NCBI GenBank assembly: GCA_030642565.1
Contig: DAOWNM010000099.1
Location: 1 to 8,909 of the forward strand
DNA: 8,909 nt
Reading direction: 5' to 3'
From: Bacteroidota bacterium
GTDB lineage: Bacteria > Bacteroidota > Bacteroidia > Bacteroidales > GCA-2748055
Shown: piece after piece, positions 1 to 5,693 of the stretch
Layout: each line of letters opens with the position of its first letter
How positions within the stretch are numbered: the stretch's first letter is position 1
Program-made: the position numbers and the translations under genes
The notes under the pieces: generated by a model
Database searches by the model: none
What the model was told of the DNA's origin: nothing
The model's input: the letters and a program-made list of their open reading frames with translations, nothing else

Positions 1-130
1 TTCTACGGGTTGCCTTTACATCAAAAAAGTAGGTCCTTTTTCCGGCCCTCACAGCCTTGGAATGGATCTCTTCCCGTCCTGCTCCATCTGTTGCATACTC
101 TTCAGATTTAACATTTCCTTCATCAATCAT
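1..130 (-). CDS. PUR-alpha-like DNA/RNA-binding protein (DUF3276), 5' part only
   Basis: Only the first 43 codons are present; the gene continues past the left edge. The reverse strand reads from an ATG at 130-128 as MIDEGNVKSEEYATDGAGRE and then a stretch containing IHSKAVRAGKRTYFFDVKAT. From memory, the pattern S-K-x-V-R-A-G-K-R-T-Y-F-F-D-V-(K/R) is the signature start of the small Bacteroidota PUR family (DUF3276), single-stranded nucleic acid binding proteins of roughly 100-150 residues whose physiological role is poorly known. The start is well fixed: the same frame has a stop (TGA, 163-161) 11 codons upstream and no other start codon between. The N-terminal 20 residues are acidic and low in complexity, which is usual ahead of the PUR fold. 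It is transcribed away from nusB. The family call is confident; a cellular function cannot be given from this fragment. Confidence 0.85.
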   Translation of the reverse strand, partial: MIDEGNVKSEEYATDGAGREEIHSKAVRAGKRTYFFDVKATRR

Positions 131-166
131 TATGTCAGATTTGGTTAGGGTTTCCTTAGTTCATTT

Positions 167-198
167 CAAAAGTGTAAAATATTTTAAACATATTCAAA
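167..198 (-). promoter_or_regulatory. Candidate Bacteroidota-type promoter for the PUR/DUF3276 gene
   Basis: On the minus strand a TTTG (plus-strand CAAA at 195-198) lies 20 bases upstream of CACTTTTG (plus-strand CAAAAGTG at 167-174). This matches the Bacteroidota -33 TTTG exactly and the -7 TAnnTTTG at all but the first position, with normal spacing. Transcription would start around 160, leaving a leader of about 30 bases before the ATG at 130. Seen by eye only; the surrounding sequence is AT-rich, so chance matches are possible. Confidence 0.5.
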
Positions 199-244
199 TT
201 TTGCTCCATTTTAGATTCTTACTAAACTTGCTGTTGAACAGATG

Positions 245-274
245 TTTCATAGATTAAAATTTAGTGTAAATTTG
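245..274 (+). promoter_or_regulatory. Candidate promoter of the nusB operon
   Basis: TAAATTTG at 267-274 is an exact match to the Bacteroidota -7 consensus TAnnTTTG. TTTC at 245-248, 18 bases upstream, is a one-mismatch fit to the -33 TTTG. Transcription would begin near 281, giving a leader of about 30 bases before the nusB ATG at 311. No Shine-Dalgarno sequence is visible in front of that ATG, which is usual in this phylum. Confidence 0.55.
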
Positions 275-310
275 CAGCGTTAATGAGATTAGTTACCGGT
301 TCTTTTACAA

Positions 311-1264
311 ATGATCAGCAGGAGACAATTACGTATTAAAGCACTGCAATCTCTCTATGCATATTATACCACTGGCAGAGAGGATATGAGTCGCTCGGAG
401 AAGGAGCTTCATTTCAATATTGAGAAAGCTTTTGAGCTCTATCATTACTTGCTTCTACTGATGATTGATGTGATCCTTTATGCAGAATCGAGGATTGAGA
501 TTGCCAGGAATAAGCGGATTCCCACTCATGAGGACCTACATCCCAATACTCGTTTTATCGACAACCGGCTGGCCGGCCAGCTGAGAAACAATGAGCAGTT
601 GCTCAGGTATGTGGAGCAGCACAAGCTCAACTGGGTCAACCATCCGGAATTGATCAAAGAGGTATACACACGATTGGTTGAGAGTGAAGAGTATGAAGCT
701 TATATGAATGCTGAGGAGCATGGGTATGCCGGGGACAAGCGCCTGGTTATCTTTATCTATACCCATATTATCTTCTCCAGTGAAAGGCTTGATTCCATCA
801 TGGAGGAGCAGAGCATTTACTGGAACGACGACCTGGAATTTATCACCAGTATGATTGTGAAAACCTTAAAGAAATTTAAGGAGGAGGACGGACCGGATAA
901 GCAATTGATGGATCTCTATAAGAACAAGGAGGACAAAGATTACGTGGTGAATCTCTACAGGCAGACCATCCTTCACCGGGAGGAGTATGTGGAGTACATC
1001 AAGCAGAATACACGGAACTGGGACCTGGACCGGATCGCTTTTATGGATATACTGATCATGCAGATTGCCTTGGCTGAACTGGTTGCTTTCCCCTCTATAC
1101 CAATCAAGGTTACCCTGAATGAGTACCTGGAAATATCCAAATTTTACAGTACCAGTAAGAGTAGTGTATTTATAAACGGAGTGCTGGACAAGGTGGTGAT
1201 GCAATTGAAGGAGGAGAAGAAAATTATAAAGAGAGGGAGGGGCCTGATTGGTGAGAATGATTGA
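311..1264 (+). CDS. nusB: Transcription antitermination factor NusB, long Bacteroidota form
   Basis: NusB binds boxA RNA together with ribosomal protein S10 (NusE) and joins the antitermination complex acting on rRNA transcription. The canonical first helix is visible at residues 3-18 (SRRQLRIKALQSLYAY), and the canonical C-terminal half at about 235-300: WDLDRIAFMDILIMQIALAE, the P-I-K-V-T-L-N-E-Y-L-E-I-S-K-F-Y-S segment and the closing F-I-N-G-V-L-D-K-V. Between them lie about 200 residues where ordinary NusB has about 60, so the protein is 317 residues against about 140 in E. coli. The central part is rich in charged residues and predicted helix. I recall Bacteroidota NusB proteins generally being about 300 residues, so this looks like the lineage form and not a fusion error. 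The ATG at 311 is chosen because it places SRR at the extreme N terminus. First gene of the cluster; its end overlaps the next gene. Confidence 0.93.
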   Translation: MISRRQLRIKALQSLYAYYTTGREDMSRSEKELHFNIEKAFELYHYLLLLMIDVILYAESRIEIARNKRIPTHEDLHPNTRFIDNRLAGQLRNNEQLLRYVEQHKLNWVNHPELIKEVYTRLVESEEYEAYMNAEEHGYAGDKRLVIFIYTHIIFSSERLDSIMEEQSIYWNDDLEFITSMIVKTLKKFKEEDGPDKQLMDLYKNKEDKDYVVNLYRQTILHREEYVEYIKQNTRNWDLDRIAFMDILIMQIALAELVAFPSIPIKVTLNEYLEISKFYSTSKSSVFINGVLDKVVMQLKEEKKIIKRGRGLIGEND

Positions 1265-1712
1265 TTTGAACAAACTGGCACCCGGGGGCATTTTGCTGCT
1301 GCTGATTCTGGCAGTGTCATCCTGTAGTGGACAAATTGGCAGTCAGAAACAGGGAGGGAGCGCAATGGAAGAAATCACGCAAGAATCACTGGGTCAGCCT
1401 ATTATGGTTTTTGATACCTTGATTCACGATTTTGGAACAATCATTGAAGGTGAAAGGGTGGTTTGTTATTTTGACTATAGGAACGGCGGGGGAGAGGATC
1501 TGTTGATCACATCGGTGGAGGCCACATGCGGTTGCACCACTCCCGATTGGAGTCGTGAACCCCTGAAACCGGGTGAGAAAGGGAGCCTGGAAATTATCTT
1601 TGATGCCTCGGGCCGGAGTGGTGCACAACGAAAGGTTGTTACCGTTAACTCAAATGCAACTAACCAGCTGGTTCGTCTGACCTTACGAGCGAATGTTAAC
1701 AATAGTGTTTAA
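1257..1712 (+). CDS. DUF1573 domain lipoprotein
   Basis: This is a 151-residue protein from the ATG at 1257, overlapping the nusB end by 8 bases. A hydrophobic segment (residues about 11-20, GILLLLILAV) leads into V-S-S-C, a lipobox with the acylated cysteine at 23, so an exported, membrane-anchored lipoprotein is predicted. Residues about 50-148 form a DUF1573 domain: F-D-T-L-I-H-D-F-G-T-I at 52-62, the diagnostic ATCGCTTPDW at 89-98, and L-K-P-G-E-K-G at 103-109. The fold is Ig-like (ASPM/SPD-2/Hydin type); the molecular role is unknown. Start choice is open: TTG 1248 and GTG 1251 are in the same frame and add a basic residue to the signal peptide. An internal ATG at 1365 follows a purine-rich GGGAGGGAG and would give a cytoplasmic form, but the lipobox argues for the longer protein. 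Confidence 0.85.
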   Translation: MIDLNKLAPGGILLLLILAVSSCSGQIGSQKQGGSAMEEITQESLGQPIMVFDTLIHDFGTIIEGERVVCYFDYRNGGGEDLLITSVEATCGCTTPDWSREPLKPGEKGSLEIIFDASGRSGAQRKVVTVNSNATNQLVRLTLRANVNNSV

Positions 1713-1728
1713 TTAAATATTTTAAAGA

Positions 1729-2055
1729 ATGAGTTTTTTATTTCAGATTTTAGCTGCGCCAGCCGGTTCAGGCGGTGCTGCAGGAATGCAATCGTTGATT
1801 TTTCTATTGCTGATCATTGTGGTGTTCTACTTTTTTATGATTCGCCCGCAGATGAAGAAGCAAAAGGAGGCAACAAATTTCAGGAATGCCATGAAAAAGG
1901 GTGATAAAGTGACCACAACGGGTGGTATTTACGGTAAGATCAATGATGTAAAGGACCGTACAGTGACCCTTGAAATTGCTGATAACGTTCTTGTAAAGGT
2001 TGATAAAACAGCTGTAACGGCTGAACCATCGGAGCAAACTCCGGCCAAGAAATAA
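1729..2055 (+). CDS. yajC: Sec translocon accessory subunit YajC
   Basis: YajC associates with SecDF in the inner membrane and supports Sec-dependent protein export. The 108-residue product shows the family layout: a short Gly/Ala-rich N terminus, one membrane span at about 20-38 (MQSLIFLLLIIVVFYFFMI), the hallmark R-P-Q-M-K-K-Q-K-E directly after it (39-47), then the cytoplasmic beta-rich part with G-D-K-V-T-T-T-G-G-I-Y-G-K-I at 58-71. Length is close to E. coli YajC (110 residues). The lysine-ending tail (SEQTPAKK) is low in complexity. It starts 16 bases after the DUF1573 gene and ends 10 bases before the YbbR-domain gene. Confidence 0.95.
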   Translation: MSFLFQILAAPAGSGGAAGMQSLIFLLLIIVVFYFFMIRPQMKKQKEATNFRNAMKKGDKVTTTGGIYGKINDVKDRTVTLEIADNVLVKVDKTAVTAEPSEQTPAKK

Positions 2056-2065
2056 ACAAGCGGCT

Positions 2066-3058
2066 TTGGAAAACGGTTTTCTCCAGAAATGGCCAAAGGT
2101 ACCGGAAGGACAAAAACTTCAATTCAGAAAAAAAATCCTGCTGTTTTCTGTTTTCCTTCTGATTTCCGCCTCTATCTGGTTGCTCAATGAATTGAGCAAG
2201 AACTATACTACCGTCATTGAATATCCTATTGTCTATACGGATTTTCCTGAAGACAAGGTATTTGTGGGTGAAATGCCCGGGCACCTCGATCTACAGATCA
2301 ATGCTCATGGATATGCACTTTTACGGTACAAAATGTTCCGAAAACCGGTTCCCATAAGCTTCAAGGTTTCTGCATTCAATCTGAACAGAGGGAAGGACAG
2401 CTCCAGTGCCTATATTCTGACACGCTATCTGAAGGATCAGATAGCAAGGCAGTTACCAACCGAATTGCAATTACTGGAGATCAATCCGGATACACTGTAT
2501 TTTCAGTTTGCTGAAAGGGTGACACGGATGGTAAAGATCAAACCCGATTTCGAATATTCCATTGAGAAGCAATTTACCATCAAGGATGAGATTATGCTCA
2601 CCCCTGATTCTGTTGAGGTAACCGGTCCTGATCTTATTCTGGATACACTTGCTTTTGTCTATACCACACGGTATGACCTGGGAGTGCTTACCCGGAATTA
2701 CAGCGACAAGGTTAAGCTGAACAGGGAGGCTGACCTGCAATATAATCTATCCAGGGTGAACTGTTCCATTGAATTGGAGCGGTTTACTGAACTGCTGGTT
2801 ACGGTTCCCATTGAGGTGCTGAACCTGCCTGATAGCATCCTTCTTCAGACCTTTCCTTCAACCATTAAACTCAACTGCCGGGTCGGACTGAGTAAATATG
2901 ACAGGATTGATCGGTATCCTTTCAGAGCGGTGGTCGATTATGATAAGATTGATGAGCATATTGCGACCCTGAATGTAACCATCCAGAACCTGCCAGACTA
3001 TCTGCTCGGGTATGAGTATTCCCCAAAGACAGTCGAATTTTTAAAGTCGAGACGGTGA
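2066..3058 (+). CDS. YbbR-domain membrane protein (CdaR-like)
   Basis: A 330-residue protein with a short cytoplasmic N terminus, a basic F-R-K-K at 20-23 and one membrane span at about 24-41 (ILLFSVFLLISASIWLLN). The large remainder is beta-rich and extracytoplasmic. The segment after the span, Y-T-T-V-I-E-Y-P-I-V-Y-T-D-F-P (47-61), is typical of Bacteroidota YbbR-like proteins. Repeats such as VPISF (95-99) and VTVPIEVLNLPDS later in the chain suggest two or three YbbR-type modules. In Firmicutes, YbbR-domain CdaR regulates the diadenylate cyclase CdaA; whether this homologue does so is inference, since no cdaA is in the window. The start is a TTG at 2066: the first in-frame ATG, codon 70, would remove the membrane span, and no better start lies upstream. 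Its stop TGA shares a base with the coaE ATG. Confidence 0.82.
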   Translation: MENGFLQKWPKVPEGQKLQFRKKILLFSVFLLISASIWLLNELSKNYTTVIEYPIVYTDFPEDKVFVGEMPGHLDLQINAHGYALLRYKMFRKPVPISFKVSAFNLNRGKDSSSAYILTRYLKDQIARQLPTELQLLEINPDTLYFQFAERVTRMVKIKPDFEYSIEKQFTIKDEIMLTPDSVEVTGPDLILDTLAFVYTTRYDLGVLTRNYSDKVKLNREADLQYNLSRVNCSIELERFTELLVTVPIEVLNLPDSILLQTFPSTIKLNCRVGLSKYDRIDRYPFRAVVDYDKIDEHIATLNVTIQNLPDYLLGYEYSPKTVEFLKSRR

Positions 3059-3648
3059 TGTTCCGGGTTGGATTAACAGGCGGAATAGGTAGTGGAAAGA
3101 GCCTGGTCTGTAGTATTTTTGAAAAATTGAGAGTGCCGGTATACAGTGCTGATGAAGAGGCGCGGAAATTAATGAATACTGACAGTGAATTAAAGACCAG
3201 TATTGTGAAGATGTTCGGGGATCAGGCGTACAGTAAGGATGGTCTGGACAGGGAATTCCTTGCCGGTTCAGTTTTTAGAGATGATGAAAAGCTATCCGGA
3301 CTTAACGGACTGGTTCATCCTGCTGTACGAAAGGATTTTAACCGGTGGACATCCTTGCAGAGTGGATCACCCTATGTGGTGGAAGAGGCTGCCATCCTGT
3401 TCGAAAGCGGATCTGGTGCGGAGATGGACCTTTCGGTTCTGGTATATGCACCTGAAGAGCTCAGGATCACGAGGGTCATGGAACGGGACCAGACAGACCG
3501 GGAGGATGTGTTGAGGCGAATGGGCCACCAAATGAGTGAAGAGGAGAAAATAAAGATGGCCGGTCATATCATTTATAATGATGAGACGCAGATGCTTTTG
3601 CCCCAGGTGATCGAATTGCACGATAAGATTTTAAACAGCATAAAATAA
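3058..3648 (+). CDS. coaE: Dephospho-CoA kinase CoaE
   Basis: Phosphorylates the 3'-hydroxyl of dephospho-CoA with ATP, the last step of coenzyme A synthesis, in the cytoplasm. The 196-residue product has the Walker A loop G-G-I-G-S-G-K-S at 8-15 right after the first strand, the family's acidic residue in Y-S-A-D-E-E-A (D32), the CoA-domain H-P-A-V-R at 87-91, V-E-E-A-A-I-L-F-E-S-G at 108-118, and the arginine-containing lid M-E-R-D-Q-T-D-R-E-D at 141-150 followed by I-I-Y-N-D (171-175). Length is normal. The ATG at 3058 overlaps the upstream TGA by one base (TGATG), suggesting translational coupling; a GTG at 3055 directly before it would add one residue. The next gene starts three bases after its stop. 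Confidence 0.95.
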   Translation: MFRVGLTGGIGSGKSLVCSIFEKLRVPVYSADEEARKLMNTDSELKTSIVKMFGDQAYSKDGLDREFLAGSVFRDDEKLSGLNGLVHPAVRKDFNRWTSLQSGSPYVVEEAAILFESGSGAEMDLSVLVYAPEELRITRVMERDQTDREDVLRRMGHQMSEEEKIKMAGHIIYNDETQMLLPQVIELHDKILNSIK

Positions 3649-3651
3649 GTT

Positions 3652-4383
3652 ATGGCGAAATTTGGAAAATGGATAGGTCTTGGACTGGGGTGGGCCCTGG
3701 GTGGTCCCATTGGTGGTATCCTCGGACTGGCAGTTGGTTCGATTTTTGATACCGGGAGCAATGTGACAACCGGAAAGGTTAAGAGTGTAAGGGGACAGAC
3801 CCTGCGGGGAGATTATGCTGCCTCCCTGTTGGTACTTACAGCTGCGGTGATGAAAGCTGATGGCAGGGTGATGAAAAGTGAGCTGGATTATGTAAAGCGA
3901 TACTTTGTCTCCCGATTTGGTAATGATACCGCAAACGAAGCGGTGGTCATGTTAAGAGATATTTTGAAACAGAAGATTCCACTGAGGGATGTGACCAACC
4001 AGCTTTCACAGCGGCTCGACTACTCTTATCGCCTGGAGATGATCCATTTCCTGTTTGGGATCGCTTCGGCAGACGGAGCGGTAAGTGATTCAGAGAACCA
4101 GGTGATTCAGAAAATATCCGGTTATATGAGTATCACCGATTCAGATTTTCAGAGCATCAGGGCCATGTTTGTGAGTCAGACCGATGCGTCATATAAGATC
4201 CTGGAGATTGAATCTAGCGGTACCGATGAGGATGTGAAAAAAGCTTACCGCCGGATGGCTATGAAGTATCACCCCGATAAGGTGAGCCACCTGGGTGAGG
4301 ACTTCAAGAAGGTGGCCCACGAAAAATTCAGGAAGGTGCAGAGGGCGTATGACCAGATTAAGAAAGAGCGCGGATTGAACTAG
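3652..4383 (+). CDS. TerB-like/J-domain co-chaperone (DjlA-type)
   Basis: A 243-residue protein with three parts. Residues 8-32 are glycine-rich and hydrophobic (G-L-G-L-G-W-A-L-G-G-P-I-G-G-I-L-G), resembling the glycine-zipper membrane segment of DjlA. Residues about 56-165 form a TerB-type helical domain with the paired acidic signatures K-A-D-G-R-V (68-73) and A-S-A-D-G-A-V-S-D-S-E (138-148). Residues 180-240 form a C-terminal J domain, YKILEIESSGTDEDVKKAYR, followed by K-Y-H-P-D-K with the essential HPD at 207-209. The J domain should stimulate the ATPase of a DnaK chaperone, here probably at the membrane; its client is unknown. The order of domains and the N-terminal segment match DjlA, but I leave the symbol empty because orthology is not proved. 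It starts 3 bases after coaE and is the last tightly packed gene of the cluster. Confidence 0.88.
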   Translation: MAKFGKWIGLGLGWALGGPIGGILGLAVGSIFDTGSNVTTGKVKSVRGQTLRGDYAASLLVLTAAVMKADGRVMKSELDYVKRYFVSRFGNDTANEAVVMLRDILKQKIPLRDVTNQLSQRLDYSYRLEMIHFLFGIASADGAVSDSENQVIQKISGYMSITDSDFQSIRAMFVSQTDASYKILEIESSGTDEDVKKAYRRMAMKYHPDKVSHLGEDFKKVAHEKFRKVQRAYDQIKKERGLN

Positions 4384-4389
4384 AAATGT

Positions 4390-4397
4390 TATATTTG
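4390..4397 (+). promoter_or_regulatory. Candidate -7 promoter element before the DUF5606 gene
   Basis: TATATTTG at 4390-4397 is an exact match to the Bacteroidota -7 consensus TAnnTTTG, 19 bases before the ATG at 4417, with a C+A-rich stretch at the expected start site. No good TTTG was found about 19-20 bases upstream; the nearest, ATTG at 4374-4377, is only 12 bases away. It may give the DUF5606 gene its own transcript in addition to read-through from the coaE cluster. Confidence 0.45.
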
Positions 4398-4416
4398 CAA
4401 CACGCTATTTAGAGGT

Positions 4417-4923
4417 ATGAAGACGATTCAGTTAAAAGATATTCTTGCCATATCGGGTAAAGGCGGCCTGTTTAAGTTTATTGCACAGGCACGTAACGGG
4501 ATAGTAGTGGAATCCCTGGAGGATAATAAGAGGCATGTGGCACCAGCTACTGCCCGGGTGAGTTCATTGGATGATATCGCCATCTTTACCATAAAGGAAG
4601 AGGTTCCCCTGGCCGATATATTCTTCATGATCCATGAAAAATCGGAAGGAAAAGAGATCTTATCCCACAAGGCGCCGGTCGAAGAGTTAAAAAGCTACTT
4701 CAAGGAGCTGGTTCCGGAATACGACGAAGATCGTGTCTACGTTTCCGATATCAAGAAGGTTTTTCAGTGGTACAACCAGTTGAAGCAGCACGAATTGCTC
4801 GAAGTGATCGATAAAGAGGAGGATAAAGAGGAAGATAAAGAGGAAGATCAAAAGGAGCAAGCTGCCGACAAGATTGAGAAACCTGAAGAAAAGCCAGGTA
4901 AAAAACAGGATGCAGCTAAATAG
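4417..4923 (+). CDS. DUF5606 family protein with charged tail
   Basis: A 168-residue protein without a signal peptide or membrane span. The start M-K-T-I-Q-L-K-D-I-L-A-I-S-G-K-G-G-L-F and the following F-I-A-Q-A-R-N-G-I-V-V-E-S-L, then R-H-V-A-P-A-T-A-R-V-S-S-L-D-D-I-A-I-F, are typical of the Bacteroidota family DUF5606, whose function is unknown. Residues 1-125 look like a compact domain ending with a conserved-looking V-F-Q-W-Y-N-Q-L. From 131 the chain turns into a disordered, highly charged tail with three copies of D-K-E-E (132-143), then a Lys/Glu/Pro/Gln stretch. The tail is probably variable between species. Its last 8 bases overlap the end of mazG on the other strand. A nucleic acid or ribosome role would be speculation. 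Confidence 0.8.
   Translation: MKTIQLKDILAISGKGGLFKFIAQARNGIVVESLEDNKRHVAPATARVSSLDDIAIFTIKEEVPLADIFFMIHEKSEGKEILSHKAPVEELKSYFKELVPEYDEDRVYVSDIKKVFQWYNQLKQHELLEVIDKEEDKEEDKEEDQKEQAADKIEKPEEKPGKKQDAAK
4810..4845 (+). repeat. Three in-frame 12-base tandem repeats (D-K-E-E)
   Basis: Three consecutive copies of gataaagagga(g/a), differing only at the last base, encode DKEE three times in the DUF5606 tail. A fourth, degenerate copy (gatcaaaaggag) follows. Because the unit is a multiple of three, copy-number change by slippage would lengthen or shorten the tail without a frameshift. Confidence 0.85.
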
Positions 4924-5692
4924 ACTTGGCCTCCTGCCAGATAGATTCCATCTCTTCCAGGCTCATCTCTTTCAATGATCGATTCATTTCCAGAGCCTTT
5001 TTTTCGAGGTATTTAAATCTTTTGATGAATTTCCTGTTGGTCCGCTCCAGGGCTGTTTCCGGTTCAATATTGTAGAGACGGGCTGCGTTGATAATGGAGA
5101 ATAGCAGATCGCCGATCTCCTCCTCCATCTTAGCATGCTCCTGCCCGTTGTTCAGTTCGTGCTTCACCTCCTGAATCTCTTCGGTCACCTTGTCCCACAC
5201 CTGTTCCTTGTGGTCCCAGTCAAATCCTACAGCTCTCACCTTGTCCTGTATCCTGTGCGCTTTGATCATGGCCGGGAGCGACAATGGCACACCTGATAGT
5301 ACGCTGCGGTTTCCCTCCTTCATCTTCAGCTCTTCCCAGTTCTCAATGACCTCAACGGAGTCTTTTACTTTCCACTCCCCGAATACGTGAGGATGCCTGA
5401 AGACCAGCTTGTCGCATATACCATTGAGCACATCAGCGACGTCAAATGCCCCTTTTTCCGATCCAATTTTTGAATAGAATACAATGTGGAGCATCAGGTC
5501 ACCCAGTTCCTTTCGGATCTCCTCCAGGTCCTGATCCATAATGGCTTCAGCCAGTTCATAAGTCTCTTCGATGGTCAGGTTCCTCAGGCTCTCCAGGGTC
5601 TGTTCCCGGTCCCACGGACACTTCTCCCTTAACTCGTCCATCACCTCCAGCAGACGTTCAAATGCCTTCAGCTTTTCTTCGGTACTGTGCAT
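4916..5692 (-). CDS. mazG: Nucleoside triphosphate pyrophosphohydrolase MazG
   Basis: Hydrolyses (d)NTPs to the monophosphate and pyrophosphate, a housecleaning enzyme; in E. coli it also affects ppGpp levels. The 258-residue product is close to E. coli MazG (263) and has both MazG repeats. In the first are K-C-P-W-D-R-E-Q-T (24-32), metal-binding E-E-T-Y-E (42-46) and K-E-L-G-D (61-65). The link region has K-L-V-F-R-H-P-H-V-F-G (95-105). In the second are E-E-I-Q-E (171-175) and E-E-E-I-G-D-L-L (190-197). I choose the ATG at 5692-5690, preceded by a good Shine-Dalgarno (GAAGGA, 4 bases spacing). A TTG 21 bases further upstream is possible but overlaps the DUF62 gene. This ATG lies one base after that gene's TAG, so the two are almost certainly co-transcribed and translationally coupled. 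Confidence 0.95.
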   Translation of the reverse strand: MHSTEEKLKAFERLLEVMDELREKCPWDREQTLESLRNLTIEETYELAEAIMDQDLEEIRKELGDLMLHIVFYSKIGSEKGAFDVADVLNGICDKLVFRHPHVFGEWKVKDSVEVIENWEELKMKEGNRSVLSGVPLSLPAMIKAHRIQDKVRAVGFDWDHKEQVWDKVTEEIQEVKHELNNGQEHAKMEEEIGDLLFSIINAARLYNIEPETALERTNRKFIKRFKYLEKKALEMNRSLKEMSLEEMESIWQEAKSI

Positions 5693-5693
5693 G

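Noticed and set aside
57..257. Open frame of 66 codons on the plus strand
   Set aside because: It overlaps the start of the PUR/DUF3276 gene on the other strand and continues through the AT-rich promoter region; the product has no recognisable domain and its second half is a run of Phe/Leu from AT-rich DNA.
866..1291. Open frame of 141 codons on the minus strand opposite nusB
   Set aside because: Antisense shadow of the conserved nusB C-terminal half; composition (Leu/His-rich) is typical of reverse-strand reading.
4881..4899. Small inverted repeat (ACCTG / CAGGT) near the end of the DUF5606 gene, a possible terminator for mazG
   Set aside because: The stem is only 5 base pairs with a 9-base loop and is not followed by a continuous T tract on the mazG strand; it lies in a low-complexity coding tail.
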